Source: Acanthochromis polyacanthus
Lineage: Eukaryota > Chordata > Actinopteri > Pomacentridae
Length of the DNA stretch: 64,000 nucleotides
Direction of reading: 5' to 3'
Assembly: GCF_021347895.1 (NCBI RefSeq)
Contig: NC_067123.1
Coordinates: 8,561,828-8,625,827, forward strand
Below the pieces are notes generated by a model that saw only the letters and a program-made list of their open reading frames with translations, was not told the DNA's origin and did not search any database. A program made the position numbers and the translations under genes. Below, piece after piece: positions 12,700 through 22,429 of the stretch (within the stretch, counting starts at the first letter, position 1; every line of letters starts with the position of its first letter).

Positions 12700-13480
12700 T
12701 GACAAAGTTAGCAAAAAATTGTGCACATAGTGGAGCTTTACCAGCTAATAAAGTTAGATATGTTCCCCATGAGCTGGTGGAGACCAAAACAGAGCTAATG
12801 TTAAAGAGTGACTGTTGGACCTACAGCAGCCAGGTGCAACATTAAAACCACCTGTCAAACATTGCGCAGGTCCCCTTTATGCCATCTAAACAGCTCTAAA
12901 CCAACCAGGTCTGGACTAAACAGATCTCTGAAGGCATCCTGAAGGTTTCTGGCAACAAGATTTTAGCAGCAGATCCTGATTGTTTTGACGAAGGGCTTCT
13001 ATGGATTGGGTTTGTTTATCCAGAACATCCCACAGATGCTCCAATAGCCACATTTAATATGCTACCTGCCCTTTTTACCAAACAACAGAATAGCAAAGTT
13101 AACTAAAAGTTGTGTATGTAATGGAGCATTGTCAGCGAAAAAGTAAGATATGTTTCCCACGATTTGTTTGACACCAAAATGTGGCTAATGTTAAAGAAGA
13201 GTGACTGTTGGGCCTACAGCAACCAGCCGCAACATTAAAACCATCTGTCCAATATTATGCAGGTCCTCTATATACCATCTAAACAGCTCTAAATCAATCA
13301 GGTCTGAACTCCACAGATCTCTGAAGGTATCCTAAAGGTTTCTGGCAGCAAGATTTTAGCAGCACATCCTGGAAGTTCTGACATAGGGCTTCCATGTTTA
13401 TCCAAAACATCCCACAGAAATCTGGAGGTCAAGTCAATGCCTTAAATTCTTCATTCTGTTCCTCAAGTAATTCCTGAACA
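12700..13480. repeat. Tandem duplication, unit about 390 bp
   Basis: Two diverged direct copies are visible, roughly 12700-13090 and 13090-13480. Matching landmarks are GAGTGACTGTTGG (12806 and 13199), CAACATTAAAACCA (about 12837 and 13230), CATCTAAACAGCTCTAAA and CAAGATTTTAGCAGCA. The offset is about 392 bases. The right part of each unit is the left end of the Tc1-like element described at 13224-14136; the left part is flank or older repeat. The duplication therefore copied the transposon end together with adjacent DNA. Confidence 0.75.
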
Positions 13481-14136
13481 GTGTTTGTAGTGTGGCAGGG
13501 AGCAATAACCTGCTGACAGATACCAAAAAGGGGCGTACTCAGTCTGCAGCACAGTTTAGGTAGGTGTCCAACTAACACAAGGTTTCTCAACAGAACATTG
13601 CTCAGAGCATCACACTGCCTCTGATACTTTGCCTTCTTCCCCTAATGCATCCTGCTGCCATATTTCCCCGGCTAAACAACGCATCCAGCCATCCACACAA
13701 TCAGGTTCATCACCTGAGGCCATCTTGTTTCATTGTTTCATGGTCCAGTTCTGATGCTCATATGTCCATTGTAGGAACTTTCGGTGGTGGACAGAAGTCC
13801 TGACACATCTTCTAAAACCTTTCTATCCGAGCAACATTAAGTTTTTCAGCAATTTTTTTGCGAGTATTTCAGTATTTCTTCTGTGGGATCAGCCTTTGCT
13901 ATCATCATTTGTCAATAAGCCTTGGGCACCTGGTCCACCAGACCCAATCATCTGGCCCTTGCCAAAGTCTTTTAGATTGTTGTACTCTTCATATCTTCCT
14001 GCTTTCAAGGCATCAACTCCAAGACCTGTGTGTTTACTTGCTGCCTAATATAACCAACCTCTTAACAGGTGCGACTGTAACAAGATAATCAGTGTTGTTC
14101 TCTTCACCTGACAGTGGTTCTAATGTTGCGGCTGAT
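13224..14136 (-). mobile_element. Decayed Tc1-like transposon
   Basis: The left terminus CAGCCGCAACATTAAAACCA matches the reverse complement of the right terminus (CAGCCGCAACATTAGAACCA) with one change. These are the ends of a Tc1/mariner family common in fishes, which I recognise by its 'TTAAAACCAC' inverted terminal repeat. The coding strand is minus. Family-specific stretches are present, for example around 13490-13760 and 13905-14050, but no open frame survives. The chance 76-codon ORF at 13858 on the plus strand is antisense to the old transposase. The element is non-functional. Its left end is duplicated upstream. Confidence 0.75.
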
Positions 14137-14814
14137 GAACAAGATGCGTAATTAAACAGCTTCTTCCTAACATGTTGGCCTCAGTGTTGTACTTTAAGCT
14201 TGTTTAGCTGCATCAGAATGTCCAAAAATGAGCAATTGGAGCTTTAAATGTGGGCTACAGAGATCAGTACCTACCCAAATCCCCAATCTCTCCTTACACT
14301 TAACTTAAATGTGTCAAAATAAAATGAAAAGATATGAATTACCCGCTTTAACTACTAATACAAGATTATTAGTGAAAGAGCTTTTGTATATCTAATGATG
14401 AGGGTTGAAAGCAACTGATATTATCTTAAACATTAAGATGCTGCCATTAAATCTGCCTGTACTCGTCCATACAGCACTTCCATCCAACTAATTTAATCCA
14501 GCACACTACAGTTTACAGATGAGCAGATATCATTTAACATGAAGGGAATATTGTACCTTTCACCTTTGTTGCTGGTTCCATTGTTAAAACAAGTCGCGTA
14601 CAAAAGAAGTGACATTTTGTTTTGGTAAAAAATGCCTTTGCTGATGCAAATTAGTTGTATATTGACAGAATTATTAGGAGGCTGGTTGACAAAAGCACAC
14701 AGAGCACTCAGACGGCAAGGACAAAAAGAAAACAGTCGCGCTCGACAGGCTCCAGAGGCCGCTGATTCACAAACCTTCACGTGCACACAAATTGCTGGGA
14801 TTTGGTGTTTTTCA
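14137..14814. other. Non-coding DNA, no feature recognised
   Basis: No exon or mobile element recognised in this interval. The minus-strand 130-codon ORF overlapping it (14493-14885) depends on the CA repeat at its start and has no recognisable domain. Confidence 0.45.
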
Positions 14815-14864
14815 GTGTGTGTGTGTGTGTGTGTGTGTGTCTGTGTGTGTGCGCGTGTGCGTGA
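14815..14864. repeat. (TG)n microsatellite
   Basis: An uninterrupted TG run from 14815, broken by one C near 14841 and passing into GCGCGTGTGCGTG. It produces Cys-Val strings on one strand and Thr-His strings on the other, the source of two spurious ORFs. Confidence 0.95.
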
Positions 14865-15188
14865 ACGTGTCTCCAATCTATACACAGAGGTGATTTCCCT
14901 ACAGTCTGCCTCTGATTGGATTTGGTTTAATTCAAATAAACTGAAGCCTTGATTTAAATAGAAAGCACTATAGTCTATTATGCGGCACAGTGGAGGACAG
15001 TCTCACTATATCAGCTCTGAATTGCATTAAAGCTCTGCTCAGCCTCCTTCCCTCTGAGTGACAGGCTGCTTTAACAACTCAGAGGTGTTTTTTTTCTTTA
15101 CACACTGCAGGATGTAACCTATAAATGTGTGTTCATGTGTAGGTCTGGGATGATGGGAGGTAAATGGGCCACATTTATATAACACTTT
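14865..15188. other. Non-coding DNA, no feature recognised
   Basis: About 320 bases between the TG microsatellite and the piggyBac-like element. No gene or repeat recognised. Confidence 0.45.
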
Positions 15189-15699
15189 TTAACCCTCTGA
15201 ACCCTGAAAGCCACCAGGGGGTTTGAAAGGCATGTTATCTTTTTAAAAAATTGCCCAAATTACACCATTTATCAGAGCTGGAGACGTAAAAGCAGAAGGC
15301 ATGGCTGAGTTTTCAGCTTTCTGTCAGTCTTACTCATCTGTGATGTTGCTGTTCTGTTGGCAAACTTTACCAAATCTCAAGAAAAATTATGACATTTCAT
15401 CAGAATTGCTGTATTCTGCGTCTCATTTGCTCTAAATAGATTTGATAAACAGTAAATATTTTGGGCTCTTCAGTGTAACAGTGAAGTCAGCAGTAACTCA
15501 CCTGCAACCAGCAGTCACATGACAAAAATTCTGTGTTTTTAGGCAGAACTGCAGGAAGTGTTTACGCCGAGCAGAGAGGAGACAAGTAGAGAAACAAATC
15601 TGAATTGTATGTAGTCATATATAGTAATTGAAGTACTTCTTTTTTCTCCAGTACTGATAACATTACAAATATTGTATATGTCAATTCAATTATTTTTTC

Positions 15700-16085
15700 A
15701 TTTTTGTTAAATAATAAAAATAATGATATTGAATATTTTGTATTGTACATACATATATAGTTTATATATTTAAATTTGTTTGTTAAATAAAAATAGTGTT
15801 AACAATATTTTTTGCATTACACATATCTCTATGGCTTACTTATTTCTGTTCTTTGTCAAATAAAAAATATCATTAATATAAAATATTTGTTATTATACAT
15901 ATGTATATAATTGATTTATTTTTTAATGAAAAATAATATAGAATATTTTAAACACATATTTATGTAGTTTAACATATTTATATAATGTAATTTTATATAT
16001 TTTTAACATTTATTTAATATTTTTGTATTATACATATGTGTACTCTATAGTTTACTTATGTTTTGTTAATGTTAAGCATTTGTAT
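15700..16085. repeat. Degenerate AT-rich tandem array inside the piggyBac-like element
   Basis: A motif of the form AATATTTTGTATTATACATA followed by TATAGTTTA and TTTGTTAAATAAAAA recurs, with starts near 15730, 15810, 15883, 15941 and 16013. Spacing is about 58-85 bases. Copies differ by many changes and indels. Confidence 0.6.
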
Positions 16086-16324
16086 AACTTATAATGTCTA
16101 ACAAAATGTGAATAAATATTTGTTCTATCTATCTATCTTTCTTTAAAATGGTCATATTATATTTCATTAGCATGCTTAATATTACTTTACTGCCTTATGT
16201 TTCTACTATAGTTTTGTTTTTGTTTAGTTAGGTTTTATTAATATATAGTACTTCTGTCTTATTGCTTTTCTATTTGTCACTGCATTTATTTATTCCTATG
16301 TACGTTTTTTCTGTGTAATATCTG

Positions 16325-16356
16325 GCAAAAGAATTTCCTTTGGGATCAATAAAGTT
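16325..16356 (+). repeat. LINE-type 3' tail motif
   Basis: The words GAATTTCCTTTGGGATCAAT and AATAAAGT resemble the 3' end of a fish non-LTR retrotransposon family that normally ends in a short tandem repeat. Only this tail is visible. It may be a captured end inside the surrounding element. Confidence 0.4.
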
Positions 16357-16548
16357 CCATCTTTTCTTGTGATTTCTTGTCTTATACTGCACAGAAAATA
16401 TTTCTGAGTTCTCTCCACTTCTAGTCATGATTGCTCTGTTTCTATAGAGGCGCAGGACTTCATACTGCAATGAAAAATATCCAAACAGTGAGTAAAAAGT
16501 GACAGGAACAAAAAACTCCCATGAACTGTTTGGAGTTCAGAGGGTTGA

Positions 16549-16979
16549 CCTTAACTAGGTTCTACAAAGCAGGAACAACTTCAGCGTCTCAAACACCGTC
16601 CACAAACACACACTCGTAATAAAACAAGCGCCGAGGCTGTGACATGCTAGGATAACTCTGGTACCACTGTACACGGCTGGAGTTGGGAGGGTGACAGTAT
16701 AATAAAAGGGTTTTATTGCAGGGTGGGGGCATGTGCGGTGTGTAATAGAGTTCCAACAGGTGGGTAATTGTCCTGACGAGACAGAAAGTCCCATTAGCCC
16801 TCTGCCAAGAAGAAAAGTTGCTCCCTGCACGCTGGCTGCTGATATAGATCTATGTGTGAGTGTGAAACGGAGGTGATGTGAAAGTCTGCGAGGCGAAAGA
16901 GAGCTCCGAGAGAAGACGATGTAGAGCGTAAAGCGATAGAGAGGAAATATGAAAGACAGCTGTTTGATCATCGAAAACT
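16549..16979. other. Non-coding DNA, no feature recognised
   Basis: No homology recognised. A minus-strand ORF of 138 codons covers much of it (16555-16971) but has no domain, signal or codon pattern that suggests a gene. Confidence 0.4.
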
Positions 16980-17070
16980 AGGATCACATTACTGCAGCTC
17001 CTAATGGACCACCACACACAGCTCCTTTACATAAACACACGCTTGTTTTCTCTGATGGAAATGGACTCTT
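16980..17070 (+). repeat. Direct repeat, copy 1 of a 91-93 bp segment
   Basis: This segment recurs in the same orientation at 18724-18816. Shared landmarks are AGGATCACATTACTGCAGC, CTCCTAATGGAC, CACACACAGCTCC and GGAAATGGACTCTT. Only a few substitutions and small indels separate the copies. Confidence 0.85.
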
Positions 17071-17106
17071 GGTGCTCGACAAGCACACAATCTACCGCCT
17101 TCAATC

Positions 17107-17386
17107 CTTTATGTACAAGATTTTCTTTCAAATAATGAAAAATATCAGTAAAATAATCATTGAATTGGTAATTTTCCTGACAATCATTGTCAAAGAACAA
17201 ATAAAAATGTATAAAAATAAAGATTTTTAAATGTAGACATTATTTACAGTCATTCATGTAGCAGCACTTTCCCCACAAAATGATTTCCTACACATCCAAA
17301 CTACTTCCTGGTTTACTTTCTGAAGGAAGCATATTTTCTGTTTGTGACATATTACAAATATAAAGTAAAAAAATAAGCTTAAGTGA

Positions 17387-17427
<41 letters not shown>

Positions 17428-18259
17428 CATCCATCATTTATTATTTGAAATCAGTGTAACAACTTTTTTTTTAAATTATCTACCACTTTTAACCCTTTTT
17501 ATACATGATTTTCTTTGAAATAATGAAAAATATCAGTAAAATAATCATATTTTTGCTGATTTTCATACACATTACAAATATACAGTCAAAAATGCAGTTA
17601 AAATATGTCATTATATATGACTTACTATCTATAGAAATAAAGATTTTTGAAGTTAACAATATTTACAGTTTCTGTAATGTATTAGTATTTAACATTAATT
17701 AACATTTTTTTCAGTAATTCTCCTGGATATTATTTGTTTGTTTATTTATTATTTGAAATCGGTAGAGCAACTTTTTCTTTTTTAAATCCACCACTTTTAA
17801 TCCTTAATATGCATGATTTTCTTTCAAGTAATGATAAATATCAGTAAAATAATCATATTTTTGCTGATTTTCACTCACATTAAATTGGTAATTTTACCGG
17901 CAAACATCGTCAAAGAACAAATTGACATTTCTAAAAATTTGGATTTTTTTATTTTTACAGTTTTCATTTATTTTTTTTAAGGTTAACATGTGAATAAATA
18001 CTTTTATTTCTCGTGATTTACCCAAGCAGTGGAAATCCACAAAATAACAATAAATTATTATAAAAATTACAGTTAAAAACTGCTAAAAAAAAAAGTAACA
18101 AGTCTTTTCCGTCTATTTTATTGCTTAACTGTCTTATTAATACTTTTTTCTGTAATTTAACAATACATTATATATATATTAAAGATATCAATTAGGTTAG
18201 AGAATGCTTGAAAGAAATTATTTTACAGTATACCTGTCAAATAAAGATATTTTTTCCAT
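17107..18259 (+). repeat. AT-rich dispersed repeat family, copy 1
   Basis: The block contains internal sub-repeats (17115-17260, 17500-17680, 17810-17990) that share ATTTTCTTTCAAATAATGA, AATATCAGTAAAATAATCAT and TTTTTACAGTTTT. It resembles 20335-21195 and 22430-23210 in the same orientation. The best marker is CATGTAGCAGCACTTT through GTGACATATTACAAATATA, at 17255-17365 here and 20350-20460 in copy 2. No coding capacity. The recurring ACTGTAAA/TTTACAGT words are typical of an AT-rich fish repeat class I cannot name with confidence. Confidence 0.6.
17387..17434. repeat. (CTAT)n microsatellite
   Basis: About eleven near-perfect CTAT units followed by CCAT CCAT. A plain tetranucleotide microsatellite within the AT-rich repeat. 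Confidence 0.95.
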
Positions 18260-18578
18260 ACTGAATGAATTCCCCCATGAGAAGCCTACTAGACATGTAT
18301 GACTCTACAGACACACAGATCAGATACCGGTGCTCTCTTTTGCTAATTTAATTCCGCACAGTGCACTTCACATTAGTCTTCAGCATCAGTTTAAGGTTAA
18401 CATGAGAGCAGAGGCTTCAGTGGTGCAACCTGTATTTAATGCTGATAACCTTCTAATAAGGTCAGTGAAGGCAACACGGCTTATTGGATCCGTGCAGCTC
18501 AGCCTGTAACATTCTGGGGTTTAAAAAGGAGCCTTTCACTTGTGGTTTTATTGTATTAAATATCAATATATCCACTGT
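18260..18578 (+). repeat. Left arm of a 319-bp inverted repeat
   Basis: The arm begins ACTGAATGAATTCCCCCATG and ends AATATATCCACTGT. Its reverse complement recurs at 19867-20185 with equal length. I count about six substitutions and no indel, roughly 98% identity. The arm is not low-complexity and contains no ORF or transposon terminus I recognise. The loop between the arms is 1,288 bases. Identity this high contrasts with the heavily decayed repeats around it. Confidence 0.95.
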
Positions 18579-18622
18579 ACTCCATACTAATTTTTTTCTG
18601 TGATTTAACTATATACTGTACA

Positions 18623-18640
18623 CAGACACACACACACACA

Positions 18641-18674
<34 letters not shown>
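18623..18674. repeat. (CA)n then (TA)n microsatellite
   Basis: About nine CA units followed by about sixteen TA units. It lies in the loop of the inverted repeat. Confidence 0.95.
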
Positions 18675-18679
<5 letters not shown>

Positions 18680-18723
18680 GAATACATAAAATAGACAGAC
18701 AGCTGTTAGAGCTACAGCTACAT

Positions 18724-18816
18724 AGGATCACATTACTGCAGCTCCTAATGGACAATCACACACAGCTCCCTTCAAATAAACACACACGCTTGTTATCTCT
18801 AATGGAAATGGACTCT
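18724..18816 (+). repeat. Direct repeat, copy 2
   Basis: Second copy of the 16980-17070 segment, in the loop of the inverted repeat. The phrase CTAATGGA recurs further on at about 18799, 18855 and 18936, the last followed by GCTGGACC, so this neighbourhood has an irregular internal repetition. Confidence 0.85.
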
Positions 18817-18818
18817 TC

Positions 18819-19866
18819 ATGCGACATATAGACGCGGCATCTTATAGGTTATTCCCTAATGGAGGCCGATCCACTCCAATGCCGGATACAAACACACATC
18901 TTCGTAGCACACACTCTGAGCCCATTTCTCTCCTCTCTAATGGAGCTGGACCCCTGAGAATGACAACCAGGCTGCTACGCATCAGTGGTCATTACCCACA
19001 AGGCAGTGCGTCAGGGCCGTGGGGCCGGCCGGCCGCCCACTCTCTCCGCCTTTCACCCCACATCCGTCAGAAACAGGTGCACGCTGCTGCCTGCGCTGCT
19101 CCACTATCACTCTTTATCTCCCTTTTCTGCAGGGAAGAAAGTCCGATTCTTAGTTGTTTTTTGTTTTTTTTTTCTCTCAGACCTTGTTAAAACCACCCAG
19201 TCAGGTAAGAAAGCACATTTTCTTCCGGAGGACATTTATTTTGTCCTCCTCTCCGGGGGGATTTTTGTTGACCTATGAATTAATCGGTTTGTGTACTGGC
19301 AAGCAAACAGTCTGTTGCTGACATTTGTCTCATATTAAATCACTATATACCATCATAAACAACGATACCGCAGTTTGTTTACTCCTCACAAACCATTTCA
19401 TCTTCACACCCTGAACACAACTGGAAAGAATCTCCCAGTCAGAAGTTATCAGGATTCGTCTACGGTGGCCCACGGGGGACAGTGGCTACGTTCAGGAGGA
19501 AAAGGGCAGAATGTAAAAAGAGGATTCGCCTGCTTCTCTTTTGTTTCCATCCTCAGAGGCAGCGCGTGAAATTCCATGTGAGGTTTTTCTGCCTCGAGCC
19601 TAGTTAACCTCTGACCAGGAGTGAAAGCAATTTAAACAGCAAAGTAATAAAATAAAGCAGCAGAGCAACGTAAGGATTCAAAGCAGCTTATTACCATCTG
19701 AACAGGACTGATTAAAGCCCCGAAACTCAATATGAGCGGCCAAAGAAAACAAACAGGAAATTAATTGTTAAGGGACACGAAGTCTGAATGTGTTTCATCG
19801 AGCGGAATGCAGTGAAAATGTAAAAACAAAACATACCGTAAAAAAACCCCAAAGTATCAGGGGCAG
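18819..19866. other. Loop of the inverted repeat, higher-GC non-coding DNA
   Basis: The first 450 bases are clearly GC-richer than the surroundings, with GGCCGGCCGGCCG near 19022-19034. ORFs of 123 and 97 codons occur, but neither shows a recognisable protein. They end in low-complexity Phe/Leu/Ser-rich sequence. No splice-supported exon is seen. Confidence 0.4.
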
Positions 19867-20185
19867 ACAGTGGATATATTGAAATTTAATACAATAAAAC
19901 CACAAGTGAAAGGATCCCTTTTAAACCCCAGAATGTTACAGGCTGAGCTGCACGGACCCAATAAGCCGTGTTGCCTTCACTGACCTTATTAGAAGGTTAT
20001 CAGCATTAAATACAGGTTGCACCACTGAAGCCTCTGCTCTCATGTTAACCTTAAACTGATGCTGAAGATTAATGTGAAGTGCACTGTGCGGAATTAAATT
20101 AGCAAAAGAGAGCACCAGTATCTGATCTGTGTGTCTGTAGAGTCATACATGTCTAGTAGGCTTCTCATGGGGGAATTCATTCAGT
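19867..20185 (-). repeat. Right arm of the 319-bp inverted repeat
   Basis: Reverse complement of 18260-18578, colinear along its full length. Differences visible include single changes opposite 18328, 18376, 18487, two near 18525-18531 and one near 18562. The flanks outside both arms do not match each other. Confidence 0.95.
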
Positions 20186-20334
20186 CCGATCCCCTGATTA
20201 AGTCGCCTAAACTAAACCAATCCAAACGAAATGTGGAGTGTCTCGCTGCACTCTAAAATGGCCTACTTTAGTATTTTCTGATCTGGTGCTTTAATTGGTA
20301 GAATAACATCTATAACACATCACAGTGTTTAAAA

Positions 20335-21195
20335 AATGCAGTAAATTATTCATGTAGCAGCACTTTGCCCCCAAAATGACTTCCTACACGTCAAAACTAC
20401 TTCCTTGTTTACATTCAGAGGGAAGAATATTTTCTGTTTGTGACATATTACAAATATACAGTGAAGGAAACAAAACAAAACAGTTACGTCTCATGTCACA
20501 TGACTTCTTTTTATAGAAATACAGATTTTTAATGTTAATGATACTTACAGTGTTCAAAATGTAGTAATTGATATGTTTTCAATGATTTTACGAGATATTA
20601 TTTGTTTATTCATGTATTATTTGAAATCGATGAAACGACGACAATAAAAAAAAGAATCTACCACTTTTAATCCTTAATATACATAATTTTCTCTCAAGTA
20701 ATTAAAAATATCAGTAAAAAAAATTTACATTTTCTGCTGATTTTCATAGACTGAACTGATCATTTTACTTGCAAACATAGAAAGAACAAATTACCATTCC
20801 TAAAAATGTGGACATTGTTTACAGTTTTGGACTGGTTTTTTTTCTTAAGGTTAACATGTAAATAAATCCTTTTTTACAAGTGATTTACTGAAGGAGGAGA
20901 AATCTGCAAGATAACAATAAATTGTTCAAAAAATACAGTTAAAAACTGCTAAAAAAAATAATTCAAGTCCGCAAACCATTTCCATTTTTTTGCTTGACTT
21001 CCTTAGCATTAATTTTTTCTGTGATTTAACTAGATATTATATATTTAGACATCATTTAGGGATTGTCCCAAATAAATAAAGCTAAAAAAATGCTTTGACA
21101 TAATTATTTTATGGTTGATGCTACCTTATGGGTCCGTATCTGTAGACACTACCTTATTTTACAGTATCTCTGTCAAATCAAGATATCTTTTCATA
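20335..21195 (+). repeat. AT-rich dispersed repeat family, copy 2
   Basis: Direct-orientation relative of 17107-18259. Shared markers are the GTAGCAGCACTTT...ACTTCCT...GTGACATATTACAAATATA stretch, AAGGTTAACATGTAAATAAAT, and TTATTTTACAGTATC followed by TGTCAAAT near 21153, which matches 18225-18245. No coding capacity. Confidence 0.6.
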
Positions 21196-21310
21196 TATTT
21201 CATTGCGTTACTGTTGCTGCTTTTCATTTCATCCAATCATATGTTAAATGGGGCGGGACTTGTCACCCTGGTAACCCACCAAAAAGGAGGAGAAGCTTTA
21301 AGTCATTATT
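21196..21310 (+). repeat. Dispersed repeat fragment
   Basis: Resembles 41448-41575 in the same orientation. Both have a TTGCTGCTGCT-like start, then CCAACCATATG-like, TGGAGTGGGAC-like, GGCAACCCA and AGCTTYAARTC words. The family is unknown to me. Confidence 0.45.
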
Positions 21311-21964
21311 GAACCACAAACTGAGCGAATTTCTTAAAACTAACGGCAAAGTTTTGGTGCCTAAACAGAGAAAACAAACAAACAAACAAAAAAACTTAAG
21401 TCAGAAAATATTGATTCCACAAAGGACACTGATTTCCATAGTCAAAGATGTAGGAGAAAAGTTGCAGAAATCTTTGCGCAGCTCAAAGCGACGTGATCTT
21501 TGAAAATGCTCTGCAAGTGCATATTGACGGTCCCTTGTTATGAGAGCAGCGCATTTCCTCTGTTTACCTCATGACTGTCACAGTGAAGGTAGACTCTGTA
21601 ACAACTTCAACATGTTTTAAAAGAATGTCATGAGTTGTTTTGTTCTAAGCATCTAAACTCATGAATAAACCTAAAACCTGACCTCCTGGGTCATATTTCA
21701 TCATCTTACTGGCACCTACAGCCAAACATTCCCTTTCACAAAGTCTGATTTTGATTTAAACGCAGGCCTGTTCACAGTTGGAACTCGTGCTAATCGGTTT
21801 GCAAAGCAGTAACAGACTCACACACCTTCTGACAGCTGTAATCGCAGCAGAGCAACACACTCAGTCCTTCCTGGTAAAAAAAACATACATAATCTGTGGC
21901 ATTTCAGCAAATTAACAATGCTGTTTTATTTGTGGTGAGAACAGTCCTGAATAATACATCTCCA
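21311..21964. other. Non-coding DNA, no feature recognised
   Basis: No gene or repeat recognised. The 130-codon ORF that enters it (21111-21503) spans repeat sequence and ends in Lys/Gln-rich low complexity. Confidence 0.4.
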
Positions 21965-22335
21965 CCAGTCAGCTACAGCATGAAAACCTGCTGACTGGTG
22001 ACGTGAACAGCATCGATAATCTGGGTGCAGTGTGATGTTGCTGGGAAACCTCTGGTCCTGGCGTTCATGTGGATGCTATTTTGGCATCTACTTCCCACCG
22101 CTGCATCCAAAACTCCGCTTCAAACTGCTCAGACATGGCTCAAGGCACAAAGACAAAGAGGCCAAACTCTCCAGATCTGAATCTGAATCTACCGGAACCA
22201 GCCTGATCCACAGAGGCGGCATCCAAAAGACCAGAAGGGTCCAGTGCCAATGTTTGAATGCCAGACGCCACAGAAAACCTCCGGAGGTTTCAGTGTTGAT
22301 GCACCAGTGAGTCAGAGCTGTTCTAGTGACAGGAA
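21965..22335 (+). mobile_element. Internally deleted Tc1-like remnant
   Basis: GGTGACGTGAACAGCATCGA near 21999 resembles the sub-terminal sequence of the TTAAAACCAC-type Tc1 family. It is followed at once by TTCATGTGGATGCTATTTTG (22062), normally hundreds of bases further on in the transposase. TCTCCAGATCTGAATC near 22170 resembles the conserved Ser-Pro-Asp-Leu-Asn segment around the last catalytic residue. GTCAGAGCTGTT near 22312 resembles the transposase end. The 92-codon ORF here mixes frames and is not a gene. Homology is judged from memory, hence moderate confidence. Confidence 0.5.
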
Positions 22336-22429
22336 GAGGGAATTTTCACAATAAGAGTCAGCTGCTGTTAATGTATGGAGAATAAATGCAGCCCCTTTAT
22401 TTATGCGGCCAATTAAAAATAAATAACAT

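Larger units (their letters stand above)
15189..16548. mobile_element. piggyBac-like non-autonomous element
   Basis: The left flank is TTAA at 15189-15192, followed by CCCTCTGAAC. The right end is GTTCAGAGGG followed by TTGA at 16545-16548. The terminal inverted repeat is 10 of 10, and the target is TTAA with one change on the right. A TTAA target and CCC...GGG ends are hallmarks of the piggyBac superfamily. The 1.35-kb body has no transposase and includes an AT-rich tandem array. Both internal edges (15240-15660 and 16427-16490) resemble sequence at 48786-49215 and 50307-50416, so the family is dispersed. Assignment rests on the ends only. Confidence 0.6.

Noticed and set aside
14493..14952. 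Overlapping ORFs on both strands around 14.5-14.9 kb
   Set aside because: Both pass through the TG microsatellite as Thr-His or Cys-Val strings and have no homology I recognise.
16555..16971. Minus-strand ORF of 138 codons
   Set aside because: No recognisable family, no splice context, and it adjoins a transposon end. Considered chance.
18819..19278. Two overlapping ORFs (123 and 97 codons) in GC-richer DNA
   Set aside because: Considered as possible exons because of the composition, but neither translation resembles a known protein and both end in Phe/Ser/Leu low complexity.
18260..20185. Inverted repeat as terminal repeats of a DNA transposon
   Set aside because: The outer ends show no target duplication or recognised terminal motif, and the loop encodes no transposase. 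Kept as an unexplained structure instead.
21111..21503. Plus-strand ORF of 130 codons
   Set aside because: Spans two dispersed repeat fragments and a Lys/Gln-rich low-complexity end.
22032..22310. ORF of 92 codons as a possible gene
   Set aside because: DNA-level words match a Tc1-like transposase in changing frames; the ORF is a shadow of a pseudogene.
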